Shown: positions 44,900 through 53,869 of the stretch, piece by piece
How the letters are laid out: each line of letters begins with the position of its first letter
Position numbering within the stretch: the stretch's first letter is position 1
DNA from: Nitrosomonas sp.
GTDB taxonomy: Bacteria; Pseudomonadota; Gammaproteobacteria; Burkholderiales; Nitrosomonadaceae
Reading direction: 5' to 3'
DNA length: 64,000 bases
NCBI GenBank assembly: GCA_031316255.1
Contig: JALDQW010000001.1
Span: forward strand, 2,761,485-2,825,484
Notes under the pieces: generated by a model
What the model saw: the letters and a program-made list of their open reading frames with translations, nothing else
What the model was told of the DNA's origin: nothing
Databases searched by the model: none
Position numbers and translations under genes: made by a program

Positions 44900-45804
44900 T
44901 TAAAGCCTGGTTGAGTCAACATATGTTTGTGTTTGTTTTGGCTTTGAAACGGATTGTATTAACACCCGTTACCAGTTTGCTCAGTATTCTGGTGATGGGA
45001 ATTGCGTTTAGTTTTCCGGCCGGTATATACATCCTTGTGGAAAATCTGCATGCAATTAGCGGTCAGACAGCTACCGTACCGCAAATGAGTCTTTTCCTAA
45101 AGCAGGATACTGCACAACAAGATATCGATGAAATCAGGCGGCGGCTTGAAGAAAGTGATCAGATCGTGCGTTTTCAATTTGTTTCAAAGGCTCAGGCATT
45201 ACATCAATTACAGCAAAATAGTGGACTCAATGATGTTATGCGTAGTCTTGGATATAACCCTTTGCCCGATGCGTTTATCGTTGACACGCTGGATGCAAGT
45301 GCTAATGCACTGGATCAGCTACGTGCCGTCATGCAGGTGTGGCCGGGCATTGAACATGTACAGTTTGATTCGGACTGGGCTAATCGTTTGGATGCGATAC
45401 TGAATTTTGGTCATGTGGTTGCTTTGATGTTGTTTACACTGCTCAGCGTTGCCATTATTGCAGTGATGTTCAATACTATCCGCTTGCAGATACTGACAAA
45501 AAGAGAGGAGATAGAAGTCTCCAAACTGATCGGTGCAACAGATGGTTTTATTCGGCGACCATTTTTGTATTTTGGCGCCATCCAGGGGTTGGCGGGAGGT
45601 ATTGCGGCGTGGTTGATTATTGCACTGGCGCTGCAAACGATGAATCATGAACTCTTGGAACTTGCCCGGCTTTATTCAATCGATTTGCATTTAAAGCATC
45701 TGTCGACGGAAGACGGTATCAGTTTGTTGCTGTTTGCAACATGGTTGAGCTGGTTGGGTGCGCGCCTATCCGTTGCAAGTCATTTATGGCAGATCGAACC
45801 CTAA
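44896..45804 (+). CDS. ftsX: cell division membrane protein FtsX
   Basis: A 302-residue, four-helix permease-like protein. The first helix is near residues 20-45 (VTSLLSILVMGIAFSFPAGI). A periplasmic domain follows at about 60-160 (LFLKQDTAQQDIDEIRRRLE), then helices (VVALMLFTLLSVAIIAVMF, the IQGLAGGIAAWLIIALAL region, and LLLFATWLSWLG). It transmits FtsE ATPase state to cell-wall amidase activators. Length and domain layout are normal. Confidence 0.94.
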   Translation: MIKAWLSQHMFVFVLALKRIVLTPVTSLLSILVMGIAFSFPAGIYILVENLHAISGQTATVPQMSLFLKQDTAQQDIDEIRRRLEESDQIVRFQFVSKAQALHQLQQNSGLNDVMRSLGYNPLPDAFIVDTLDASANALDQLRAVMQVWPGIEHVQFDSDWANRLDAILNFGHVVALMLFTLLSVAIIAVMFNTIRLQILTKREEIEVSKLIGATDGFIRRPFLYFGAIQGLAGGIAAWLIIALALQTMNHELLELARLYSIDLHLKHLSTEDGISLLLFATWLSWLGARLSVASHLWQIEP

Positions 45805-45846
45805 CATGAAGCTGATCGGGGAGGCGAAAAAGAGGGCCGAATTAAT

Positions 45847-45875
45847 TTGACATAATGATGAACTATTTGTTTAAT
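45847..45875 (+). promoter_or_regulatory. sigma70-type promoter of rpoH
   Basis: TTGACA (45847-45852), a 17-base spacer, then TTTAAT (45870-45875). The -10 box ends exactly where the CIRCE element begins, so repressor binding should block initiation. Confidence 0.75.
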
Positions 45876-45901
45876 TCGCACTCTTAGGATGAGAGTGCTA
45901 A
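45875..45901 (+). promoter_or_regulatory. CIRCE operator (HrcA binding site)
   Basis: The right arm GAGTGCTAA (45893-45901) is a perfect CIRCE half. The left arm TTCGCACTC (45875-45883) matches TTAGCACTC at eight of nine positions. The spacer is nine bases (45884-45892), as in the consensus. It overlaps the promoter of rpoH. hrcA is not in the window. Confidence 0.92.
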
Positions 45902-45955
45902 AATAAAAATATGTTAGTTTTCTATATTGTTAAAAGAGGAACAAAGGAGAATACC

Positions 45956-46801
45956 ATGACGTACGCTTTAACGATGCCTTCAATGGGAGGAAGTCTCGAA
46001 AGCTATATCCAGTCAGTTAATTCCTTTCCTATTTTGTCGCAGGAAGAAGAAATGAGACTGGCAAAACGTTTGCGGGATGAAGATGATATCAAAGCTGCAC
46101 AGCGATTGATTTTGTCGCACTTGCGTTTTGTCGTAACGATTGCAAGAGGATATAAAGGCTACGGTTTGCCACAAGCAGATTTGATCCAAGAAGGCAATGT
46201 AGGTTTAATGAAAGCTGTCAAACGTTTCGATCCTGAACGTGGTGTTCGTTTGGTTTCCTTTGCAGTGCATTGGATCAAAGCCGAAATCCACGAATTTATC
46301 ATGCGTAACTGGCGTCTGGTCAAAATCGCAACAACCAAACAGCAACGAAAACTGTTTTTTAATCTGCGCAGTATGAAGCAGGGACTGGATACCATGAGCC
46401 CCCGTGAAGTCAATGAAGTTGCCGAACAGCTCAATGTTAAACCTGAAGAAGTAATTGAGATGGAAAAGCGTTTCAATGGCAATGATATTTCACTTGAACC
46501 GTTGTCAGAAGATGAAGGTGAGAGCAATTATAGTCCAATTGCTTATCTAACGGATGGTTCGGATCCATCGCAGGTGCTCGAGGCTGCACAGGACAGGTTT
46601 ATGCGCGGTGAAGGTTTGCAGCAGTCACTTGCCAGTCTTGATGAACGCAGCCGTCATATTATAGAGGCACGCTGGCTTAGGGAAGAAGATACTGCAACAT
46701 TGCATGAATTGGCTGAAGAGTTGGGTGTTTCGGCTGAACGGGTGCGTCAGATCGAAGCAAAGGCTATTCAGAAAATACGCCATGTGATGATAACAGAGTA
46801 A
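45956..46801 (+). CDS. rpoH: heat-shock sigma factor RpoH (sigma32)
   Basis: A 281-residue sigma70-family factor. Region 1.2/2.1 starts NSFPILSQEEEMRLAKRLRD. Region 2 has HLRFVVTIARGYKGYGLPQA and DLIQEGNVGLMKAVKRFDPE, then VRLVSFAVHWIKAEIHEFIM. The RpoH box is TTKQQRKLFFNLRSMK, and region 4 ends with LHELAEELGVSAERVRQIEA. It directs RNA polymerase to heat-shock promoters. ATG 45956 follows AAAGGAGA; a longer frame from 45911 has no comparable site. It is preceded by CIRCE, so HrcA likely controls it. Confidence 0.97.
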   Translation: MTYALTMPSMGGSLESYIQSVNSFPILSQEEEMRLAKRLRDEDDIKAAQRLILSHLRFVVTIARGYKGYGLPQADLIQEGNVGLMKAVKRFDPERGVRLVSFAVHWIKAEIHEFIMRNWRLVKIATTKQQRKLFFNLRSMKQGLDTMSPREVNEVAEQLNVKPEEVIEMEKRFNGNDISLEPLSEDEGESNYSPIAYLTDGSDPSQVLEAAQDRFMRGEGLQQSLASLDERSRHIIEARWLREEDTATLHELAEELGVSAERVRQIEAKAIQKIRHVMITE

Positions 46802-46824
46802 GTGGCGCAGTCCTGACACCGCAT

Positions 46825-46857
46825 AAAAAAACCCTCAGAAGTAATGAGGGTTTTTTT
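46825..46857. terminator. bidirectional rho-independent terminator
   Basis: AAAAAAACCCTCA (46825-46837) pairs with TGAGGGTTTTTTT (46845-46857) around AGAAGTAA-type loop bases. With T runs on both strands, it serves rpoH on the plus strand and smbP on the minus strand. Confidence 0.9.
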
Positions 46858-46881
46858 ATGAATATAAATCTGGTTTGTGAA

Positions 46882-47226
46882 TTAATGACCTGAATGGCGC
46901 ATATGCTTAATCGCTTCCTGCATATGTTTTGCGCCTTCTTCAGCATGTCCCATTTTGCCGTGCTTGATTGACTCTTCCATATGCTTAAGGGCTTCGGACA
47001 TATGCTCATGCGCTTCAGCATGTGCTTTTTCAGCTGCTTTTGCATGATGCAAAGCTTTTTCCGCATGTTTTACCATTACGTCTGCATGGCCGTCTTCACC
47101 ATGTGCAAGCGCTTGCCCAGCATGCTCCATGGCTTCAGAAGTATGTCCAGCGTCGGAAGCCAATGCTTGATTGCTCAGGAACAAAGCCAAAACGCCAATT
47201 GCCAATGTCGTTGATACCTGTTTCAT
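46882..47226 (-). CDS. smbP: small metal-binding protein SmbP
   Basis: A 114-residue periplasmic protein. The signal peptide is VSTTLAIGVLALFLSNQALA, and the mature part is a run of heptad-like repeats with His (HAEKALHHAKAAEKAHAEAH, EALKHMEESIKHGKMGHAEE). It matches the SmbP described from Nitrosomonas europaea, which folds as a helical bundle and binds copper and other divalent metals. AAGGAG lies upstream of the start. No other metal gene is adjacent, but the EF-hand/His protein and CDF are within 12 kb. It is a good taxonomic marker. Confidence 0.92.
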   Translation of the reverse strand: MKQVSTTLAIGVLALFLSNQALASDAGHTSEAMEHAGQALAHGEDGHADVMVKHAEKALHHAKAAEKAHAEAHEHMSEALKHMEESIKHGKMGHAEEGAKHMQEAIKHMRHSGH

Positions 47227-47439
47227 AATGATCTCCTTATTGTATGTAGCTATGAATTTATATGGATAGCCCTGTGTAAATGCGCTTGCATTTTATTACT
47301 ACATAAAATTCTTAAACAAGCACATGGATATACTTATAACATAAAGCAACGAAGAAAAACATAAGTATGAATACCTAGGGACGTTGCAGTAATAACGATG
47401 ATTCGCGGTAGTGTTGACAAATTTGAGCATTTAGCGATG

Positions 47440-48435
47440 CTATAAAGGCTCTTCTGGTGCAAAGATTTCATTGATTTGGCTAAAGGATGCGCCCGGCGAG
47501 GTTCCGCCGCCGATTGCGTAGAGCCGTTCGTTGACGACTGCTACTCCCAGTCCATGACGTGCAGTTGGCATGGGCGCCAGCGTTACCCAGCGGTTTTCAT
47601 CAGGGCGATAGCTTTCGTTTTGGTTAAATGTTCCTTCGCCGGATTCTCCGCCGAGCACGTATATCTGACCATTGATAACGCCAGCGCCAATTCCGCTGCG
47701 TGCAGTGGGTAAACTGGCTTTGTATTGCCACTGGTTGGTGTCGGGATTATACGATTCCACCACGCTTGTATTCTGCCGATATTTTAAATTGGATCGGCCG
47801 CCGATAGCATAGATTCTGGAAGCCGCTGTAGCAACGGCCAGGTGATCGCGGGGCGCCATAAGTGGTGCGGCTGCTGACCAGCTATCGGTTTTTGGGTCAT
47901 AAATTTCATTTGCGCCTGAGTTTTGTTTCCCATCATAACCGCCTATGGCGTATATTTTTCCCTGATAAACAGCTACACCAAGCGCGCCGCGAGCTGTGGG
48001 CATTGGAGCTACTTTTCGCCAAATCTGTGTGGCTGGGTTAAACTGATAGACCGTATTTACTGCGTGCCAGACAGAAAAACCTGATTTTGAAAATCCGCCG
48101 ATGATATACAGAAAGCCATCAACTGCAGCAATACCGGCATGGTGCCGTCCTTCAGGTAATGGCGTTGTTGTTGACCAGATGTCTGTTGCCGGGTCATATA
48201 TTTCAACATCGCGGCTGATCGCAAAATCCAGAACGCTACTCAGTCTTGGTTGATTAAAACCACCCACGGCATAGATTTTGCCATCGAGTGCTGCAGCGGC
48301 GATTTCAGTGCGCTTGGTGGGTGCGGACGCACCTTGGTTCCAGGTGCCGGTTGCAGATTCGGCTATGACCGGTATTGTATTTGTAAGTAAAAAAAGGACA
48401 ATGAATGTTGCTGGTATCGTTTTGTGCTTTAACAT
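47440..48435 (-). CDS. exported kelch-repeat protein
   Basis: A 331-residue protein. The signal peptide is TIPATFIVLFLLTNTIPVIA. About six kelch blades follow, each with the GG pair and aromatic residues (DGKIYAVGGF, DGFLYIIGGF, QGKIYAIGGYDG, ASRIYAIGGRS, NGQIYVLGGES, NERLYAIGGG). It should form a single beta-propeller in the periplasm or outside the cell, and probably binds sugars or proteins. ATG 48435 has AGGAAA upstream; the longer start at 48504 adds 23 residues without a good site. Function is unknown. Confidence 0.85.
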   Translation of the reverse strand: MLKHKTIPATFIVLFLLTNTIPVIAESATGTWNQGASAPTKRTEIAAAALDGKIYAVGGFNQPRLSSVLDFAISRDVEIYDPATDIWSTTTPLPEGRHHAGIAAVDGFLYIIGGFSKSGFSVWHAVNTVYQFNPATQIWRKVAPMPTARGALGVAVYQGKIYAIGGYDGKQNSGANEIYDPKTDSWSAAAPLMAPRDHLAVATAASRIYAIGGRSNLKYRQNTSVVESYNPDTNQWQYKASLPTARSGIGAGVINGQIYVLGGESGEGTFNQNESYRPDENRWVTLAPMPTARHGLGVAVVNERLYAIGGGTSPGASFSQINEIFAPEEPL

Positions 48436-48755
48436 GTGGTGTTTTCCTGTTTTTAAAATCCGGTTGGTCTGTAGGTAAGATACTACAAGATTAGAATGCT
48501 GCAATGCTTAAGGATTGCGAGGGATTGATGAGCAGAATAACTGCATGATTGATCGATAAAACATCGATTATCTTGAGACTCTTGTTATCAACCCAAAATT
48601 GCCCTGATGCGGGTTCTCAACTATTTTAAATTGCTGTTACGGTTACATTTCATTAAATTATGAAAAGTACAATTTGTCTTTGCGGTGGCTATGGTGCCGG
48701 ATACTTTTCCTAAGTACTATTGTCTGTATTCAACGTTTTCTGTAAAGGGGTCGAG
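48436..48755. other. intergenic region between divergent genes
   Basis: About 320 bases between the kelch gene and the DCC-family gene. No gene, terminator or clear operator is seen; the promoters of both should be here. Confidence 0.4.
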
Positions 48756-49136
48756 ATGGATCGAAGCAAAAACAAAATTACCGTCTATTATGACGGCGCC
48801 TGTTCCAGTTGTGTTAAAGATAGAGAAAGTTACGAGAAAATGGCAAGTAAAGCAGGTGAAGACGTTTGCTGGTTTGATATAACGGGGCAAGATGAGCAAT
48901 TGCGTAATCTTGGGATTGATCCGTACAAAGCCATGACTGAGCTGCATGTCAGTGATCAGCATCAGAATGTTCTATCTGAACTGGATGCCTATATTTTGCT
49001 GATGAGTCGTGTGCCCCGTCTAAAGCCGCTTGCTTGGTTGATCGGTTTGCCAGTGATTCGGCCTTTATTGTCAATGCTTTACAGGGGGATGGTTGAACGC
49101 CGGCTAAAGGCAAGTGGGCGCTTGGAATCGGAATGA
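48756..49136 (+). CDS. DCC-family thiol-disulphide oxidoreductase-like protein (DUF393)
   Basis: A 126-residue protein of the DUF393/DCC family. The start has YYDGACSSCVKDRESYEKM, a thioredoxin-like Cys-x2-Cys site near residues 17-20. WFDITGQDEQLRNLGID and MTELHVSDQH follow, and the end has a hydrophobic hairpin (LAWLIGLPVIRPLLSMLYRG). The catalytic role has not been shown for most members. ATG 48756 is chosen because of an AGGGG site upstream; the longer frame from 48720 lacks one. Confidence 0.85.
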   Translation: MDRSKNKITVYYDGACSSCVKDRESYEKMASKAGEDVCWFDITGQDEQLRNLGIDPYKAMTELHVSDQHQNVLSELDAYILLMSRVPRLKPLAWLIGLPVIRPLLSMLYRGMVERRLKASGRLESE

Positions 49137-49332
49137 GAAAATACAGGTTTTTGGAATATTTTTCTGGTTAACTTGATGATTATTTGCAAATGACTGCTAT
49201 TTGTTGGATATGGCTATGATAGTATTTGGTTTTGATCTAAATCAGTGTGAATTTTATTAGAATCAATAGATAATGAAAGAATTTTATCAAAGCAAATCTT
49301 AATTTTTGTCAATAAAATTATAAGAGGATTAG

Positions 49333-49572
49333 ATGATACCTGAGAAACATGATTTACATCATGAGTTTCCTGAACATCATGAACGCATTCATGCGTTGAA
49401 GGTTGGTAATGCCCATTTCGCAAAAATGTTTGAGCAATATCACGATATAAACCGGGAAGTTCGCCGTATAGAGGAGGGTGTGGAAAATACATCCGACGAA
49501 TATCTGGAAGATTTAAAAAAGAAACGTTTGTTGTTAAAGGACCGGCTCTATGAAATGATCCTCCATACATAG
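49333..49572 (+). CDS. DUF465 (YdcH-like) small helical protein
   Basis: A 79-residue coiled-coil protein. Segments HDLHHEFPEHHERIHALK, then HFAKMFEQYHDINREVRRIE and LKKKRLLLKDRLYEMIL match DUF465. The family's role is unknown. AAGAGG lies upstream of ATG 49333. It is a single-gene unit that converges with the acetyltransferase-like gene. Confidence 0.88.
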   Translation: MIPEKHDLHHEFPEHHERIHALKVGNAHFAKMFEQYHDINREVRRIEEGVENTSDEYLEDLKKKRLLLKDRLYEMILHT

Positions 49573-49599
49573 TTATTGAACGTGAGGGAGTTGCTGAAA

Positions 49600-50478
49600 T
49601 TATAGGTCAAGTGTAACTAGTTCACTGTATAAATTTTGAATGTTATCGGCTGATAATTCTTCGCTCATGTAAAACTTCTGATGGCCCGGTTGCGGTTTTA
49701 ACCTGACTTGCATAAGGTGGTCTAATAGACGAGCTTCTATTTTGCTGGTGAAGAATCCATGCTTGAGTAGCAAGTGCGTGCGTATGGCGGGCCAGCAGCG
49801 GCTAAACAATGCAGTATCGCTAATATACATAATCCATGCACTCGCCAGTCTTTTATAGTGCTGTTTTTTATAAATCAAAAACCCATACTGATCTTTCTCA
49901 CTGAAGAACAGGAATTTAAGCCATGGAAAATCAGCATGATCAGTATACTGTTGCGCAATATGGGCCGGCAAATGCATTTTTGCTTGTTCAATATCCAGAT
50001 GGCTTACCACTTTGCCCGATCCGCTTACTGACGGCACATTAAGAAATATCAAAAGCGCATCATTCAATGGTTTGAATTTTAAATACTTAAAAATTTCCAC
50101 GCCTTCTTTATTCGGTGAAAACATGGTAAACGTGTATCCTTTCTGACGAATTAACGCTAACACCAAGTCAATACTGCGTGTGCGAAAATCAGAAAGCACA
50201 CACCAGCTATGCGGATTACAAAACCGCCTCTGGCTACCTGCAATATTTTGTTCAGAATAAATGGCACATAGAACACCCACGATCTGGGCGTTATTTCTTA
50301 ACATGAAGCCATAATTTGGCGCATCTGATAACCACGATCTACTGATCCCTTGCTTCCATTGCTGCGGTGTAAACCGGTCGCTCATATGGTGATGTAAGAA
50401 ACATGCAACTTCATCAAGATCGTTGATACTGATCGGGCATAATACCGTTTTGTCGGCAGTAAATTGGTTACTTGACAT
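49600..50478 (-). CDS. GNAT-like acyltransferase
   Basis: A 292-residue protein with a GNAT-like layout. The N terminus CPISINDLDEVACFLHHHM resembles the first strand-helix of the fold, QIVGVLCAIYSEQ is a central beta strand, and VLALIRQKGYTFTMFSPN leads to IFKYLKFKPLND. A clear acetyl-CoA loop (Q/R-x2-G-x-G/A) is not seen, so the donor may be an acyl-carrier protein rather than CoA. The gene is the last of a tight four-gene cluster with ACP, FkbH and MaoC-SDR genes (gaps of 3 to 21 bases). It could transfer the acyl group made by that set to an acceptor. Confidence 0.55.
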   Translation of the reverse strand: MSSNQFTADKTVLCPISINDLDEVACFLHHHMSDRFTPQQWKQGISRSWLSDAPNYGFMLRNNAQIVGVLCAIYSEQNIAGSQRRFCNPHSWCVLSDFRTRSIDLVLALIRQKGYTFTMFSPNKEGVEIFKYLKFKPLNDALLIFLNVPSVSGSGKVVSHLDIEQAKMHLPAHIAQQYTDHADFPWLKFLFFSEKDQYGFLIYKKQHYKRLASAWIMYISDTALFSRCWPAIRTHLLLKHGFFTSKIEARLLDHLMQVRLKPQPGHQKFYMSEELSADNIQNLYSELVTLDL

Positions 50479-50481
50479 TGT

Positions 50482-51936
50482 TTAATCGGAAGGGTTATCC
50501 AGTGAGGTAAGGGCGTCCAGCATAACTTCGGCTGTTTTTTGCGACGAGTCTATATTTACGCCGCTTGTTTGATCGGTCAGCATTCTGGGTAACCGGGGGA
50601 TCATAAATTTCCAGTTCGGCAATTTAACAGTCAGTTGCCGAATCAGGGCTTCAACTGCAGCTTTTGCTGCAATATATTCATTGAATTCCTTTTGTGGTTG
50701 ATCCAGAAAAATTGTAGAAGGGACAAATACTGTCATTTTCTGTTTGGCATACAAGGAATCAGATAGAAAGTTTTCTATTAATTGCCCGAAACCGCTTAGA
50801 TAATAATTGCAGAATTTCTGAAAAACCGCATCATCCCAAACCAGGTGTTCACCTTTTTCAATCAACGGAGAAGCAAAGTAATAAATATGCGTTACACGTT
50901 CATCTGCGGAACAGTCCATGTTCACAGTTTTTGAAGGTGACAAGACATCGTAGGAAACCGCATCGCATTTTCCACCATGTGATCGGATGTCGCTGACTAT
51001 TCTATCCGCGTCATCCTTGCCCCGATAGTATGTAATCACGGGATGGCCGCCGCCAGCCGCTATCAATTTTGCCGTAACTTCTCCGATACCGCGCGATCCA
51101 CCAATAATAAGCGCCTTTTGATTTGCGAATTGATTTTTCGGTACAATCGCCTGTAATTCAATATACTTTTCCTGGGAAACCGGCTTGGGCCGAAAAAGCG
51201 CAGTGATTTCACCATTTGCAGTATTATGCGTTACACCGAGTGTAATCATGGAGAAGCGGCTATCATTTTTTGTGACGTTAAAATGCATCTTTACATCGCT
51301 GACTGACGGATTCTGAACAAAATGAACATTTAATCCGGCAAAAACTGAGTGTAATCCCGGGCATTTCATGCCGACAATCCTGGTCAATCCCAGTAATACC
51401 GCTGCTTGATAATCAGGCAGGAATTGTTTGGCATGCGGGAACAAAATTTGCATTAATTCTGGATTCCAAACCAAGTCGAATGTACTTTCCATACCCAGTG
51501 CATCTTCAAACCCTAACACCACGGGTTGCGGCTTACTCGCTGAAATGGGTGCATTTTTTGTAATTTCAGGCCCTTTGCCGTTCTCCGTTAATACCAAGGT
51601 GATATCCTGAGCACGCCTGCCATGAACCGACAATCGCAGCTTTTGATCATGCCATGTTGATTGATAGCTGAATACTTCAACATGATCGCCATGTAAAATA
51701 GGCCTGGTAAAGTGAGCTTTTATAGCGGTCAAAGACACAGGGCGGTCCAAATTCATGAGAAGTATGTCAAGCGCTTTAAGAATGCCGCAGACCCCATGAA
51801 TCACAGTTGAACCATACTGATAACGGCGTGCGAGTATGGGGTCAACATGCAACGGATTAAAATCACCCGAAGCTTGCGCAAATTGGCAGCTTGTCGCCTG
51901 ATCAACCTGAAATGCTCCTATGTTTTTCCAGCTCAT
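50482..51936 (-). CDS. MaoC-like hydratase - SDR ketoreductase fusion
   Basis: A 484-residue two-domain protein. Residues 1-140 are a MaoC/hot-dog hydratase (FAQASGDFNPLHVDPILARR, where Asp and His are the catalytic pair). A second hot-dog-like region spans about 140-255 (FPHAKQFLPDYQAAVLLGLT). From about residue 260 an SDR domain starts with KALIIGGSRGIGEVTAKLIA. The active site has VFVPSTIFLDQPQKEFNEYI then AAKAAVEALIRQL, where the Tyr-x3-Lys positions are recognisable. It should act on acyl-ACP thioesters by reduction and dehydration. It overlaps neither neighbour but sits 19 bases after the FkbH gene. Confidence 0.75.
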   Translation of the reverse strand: MSWKNIGAFQVDQATSCQFAQASGDFNPLHVDPILARRYQYGSTVIHGVCGILKALDILLMNLDRPVSLTAIKAHFTRPILHGDHVEVFSYQSTWHDQKLRLSVHGRRAQDITLVLTENGKGPEITKNAPISASKPQPVVLGFEDALGMESTFDLVWNPELMQILFPHAKQFLPDYQAAVLLGLTRIVGMKCPGLHSVFAGLNVHFVQNPSVSDVKMHFNVTKNDSRFSMITLGVTHNTANGEITALFRPKPVSQEKYIELQAIVPKNQFANQKALIIGGSRGIGEVTAKLIAAGGGHPVITYYRGKDDADRIVSDIRSHGGKCDAVSYDVLSPSKTVNMDCSADERVTHIYYFASPLIEKGEHLVWDDAVFQKFCNYYLSGFGQLIENFLSDSLYAKQKMTVFVPSTIFLDQPQKEFNEYIAAKAAVEALIRQLTVKLPNWKFMIPRLPRMLTDQTSGVNIDSSQKTAEVMLDALTSLDNPSD

Positions 51937-51955
51937 TTTATTTTATTAACCGCTT

Positions 51956-53848
51956 TTATACTATTACAGACGATTTTTCCACCTTAATCGGAGGATTTCG
52001 TTTTTGATATTGTTCAATTGAAAGCTCCCAAACTTCCCCGGAATCATTCGAATAAGCAAATTCAAATCCGAGTTGTGGATAATGCTCCTTAACGAGTTTG
52101 TTTTTTTCTGTCGGACGGTAAAATCCGCGCAGTTTATGCATACCTTTTGAACGCGCAAGTGCAACCAATTCATCGCATACTGCTTCCTCAACTCTGCGCT
52201 TAATGACCCGGCAACTCATCAACCAGGTATCGATTTCCAGACAATCGCCATTGATTCTGCAAATGACAACACTGATCATGCCATTATCACCAAATTTATC
52301 CTGCAAGTGGATTTGAAAGGTTATATTTTGGTCTGATTCTTCAAACTGTAGCACCTCGGCTTCAGTATAGCGATATGTCGTCAAATTAAACTGGTTGGTT
52401 TTGTTAATCAGCTGTACCACGCGTTTACGGCCCATTTCATCGAAAGGTGCAAAACGTATGTGCATCTCCAGAGAAATCAGATAGTCTTCCAGACTGGGTG
52501 CGGTCTTCTGAATTTCCTGGCGCCGGAAATTACTGGCATACTGCGCATTGCGTTGCGCGTCATCAGCGGTAAAATCAATTTTCTCAAAATAACGTGCCGC
52601 GCATAATATTCCCAGAAACTGTGAAGGATCTTTGGGTAATTCCGGTACACTGATTTCAGGCAACATTGTCCGGATAATTTCGCGTTCTGCCGGATTATCG
52701 TCGACAAAAACAATAGCATCGAGTCCAATATTCAGTATTTCTGCTATACGACGAATATTCGACGCTTTATCTTCCCAGTTGGCGATAAAAACTGCGAAAT
52801 CCTCTTCCTGCAACAACATCCCAGAATGTTTCTGAAATACTTCCAGGGCGGTATTTTTTTCATTCTTGGAGCATACCGCTATAATAACACCCAGTTCTTT
52901 TAACGTTTTTACCCAGTGTTGAATCGCTAAAAAGGATTCGCCGATTGGATGCCCTTGTCCGATGTGGATTCCTTCCAATCCGTCATCACCAATTACACCG
53001 CCCCATAGTGTATTGTCCAGATCAAGTACCAGGCATTTCTTGCTTTTGCCACGTAATGCTGTGATCAATTTTGTCAAATACTCAGCATAAAACGGGATGA
53101 ATGTATTGGCCATCGGAACCCTTGACGTATACCATTGCCTTTCGTCAAACCATTGGCAAGTGCCGACCATATTGGCCATTGTTGAAACATCGAGCATAAC
53201 ATCGGCACTGTTTCTTACATCGTTGGCCAATGTGAGATTAAATTCGGTGATAGACCTACGTAACATGCCATCAAGCTGGGCATCAAAATTTCCACTTAAT
53301 TCATAGGGCGGGCAGGCGAGTGTTTGCGTTATACAAATCATACCGCCATTATTTGTAAATGATTCCCTGATTTGCTGCAAATATGAAAATGCCTTATGAC
53401 TGGATTTGCCTTCAAAAGGGGCAGAATCTTTGGCAAAAAAGGAATAAGCGCGATAATCGAGTGCCAGCAAAACGGCATCCAGTTTTGATTGATTGAGTTT
53501 TGAAGCCGGATCTAATGCTTCTTGCGCCACTTGCCCGAAATCTGCAATTATTACTTCAAGGTTCACGCCATTTCGCATTGCCGCAGTTACCAGTGGTGGC
53601 GTTATCAAATCCATTGTGGCATTGCTCACGATTCCTAATTTAAATGGTGTCAATGTGCCGTACAGTACAGCACGTATTTCTGCGCTGAGTTTTTGTATGG
53701 CTCGATATAAGCGATTGGATTGATTAATGGTTAACGCACAATTTGCTAATGCAAGTATTTCTCTAACTGGTTCTTTGTGGCTTGCCAGCATGGAGCAGCG
53801 TTCATTAAAATTATCTGTGGGCTTGAGTAACCAAGGAAGATCGTGCAT
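51956..53848 (-). CDS. FkbH-like HAD-superfamily protein
   Basis: A 630-residue FkbH homologue. An N-terminal SGNH-like region of some 260 residues (LKLGIVSNATMDLITPPLVT type start of strand one) precedes the HAD core. The nucleophile motif is KCLVLDLDNTLWGGVIGDDG near residues 272-290, with motif II VCSKNE and motif III DAIVFVDDNPAERE. The C-terminal part has an acetyltransferase-like region (EMGRKRVVQLINKTNQFNLT). Characterised FkbH proteins load a three-carbon glyceryl unit from 1,3-bisphosphoglycerate onto an ACP. The ACP gene 21 bases upstream fits this role. Confidence 0.85.
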   Translation of the reverse strand: MHDLPWLLKPTDNFNERCSMLASHKEPVREILALANCALTINQSNRLYRAIQKLSAEIRAVLYGTLTPFKLGIVSNATMDLITPPLVTAAMRNGVNLEVIIADFGQVAQEALDPASKLNQSKLDAVLLALDYRAYSFFAKDSAPFEGKSSHKAFSYLQQIRESFTNNGGMICITQTLACPPYELSGNFDAQLDGMLRRSITEFNLTLANDVRNSADVMLDVSTMANMVGTCQWFDERQWYTSRVPMANTFIPFYAEYLTKLITALRGKSKKCLVLDLDNTLWGGVIGDDGLEGIHIGQGHPIGESFLAIQHWVKTLKELGVIIAVCSKNEKNTALEVFQKHSGMLLQEEDFAVFIANWEDKASNIRRIAEILNIGLDAIVFVDDNPAEREIIRTMLPEISVPELPKDPSQFLGILCAARYFEKIDFTADDAQRNAQYASNFRRQEIQKTAPSLEDYLISLEMHIRFAPFDEMGRKRVVQLINKTNQFNLTTYRYTEAEVLQFEESDQNITFQIHLQDKFGDNGMISVVICRINGDCLEIDTWLMSCRVIKRRVEEAVCDELVALARSKGMHKLRGFYRPTEKNKLVKEHYPQLGFEFAYSNDSGEVWELSIEQYQKRNPPIKVEKSSVIV

Positions 53849-53869
53849 GAGAAATCAGAAAAAAGTATT

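Noticed and set aside
45911..45955. Upstream extension of rpoH
   Set aside because: The extra 15 residues are not RpoH-like, and AAAGGAGA directly precedes ATG 45956.
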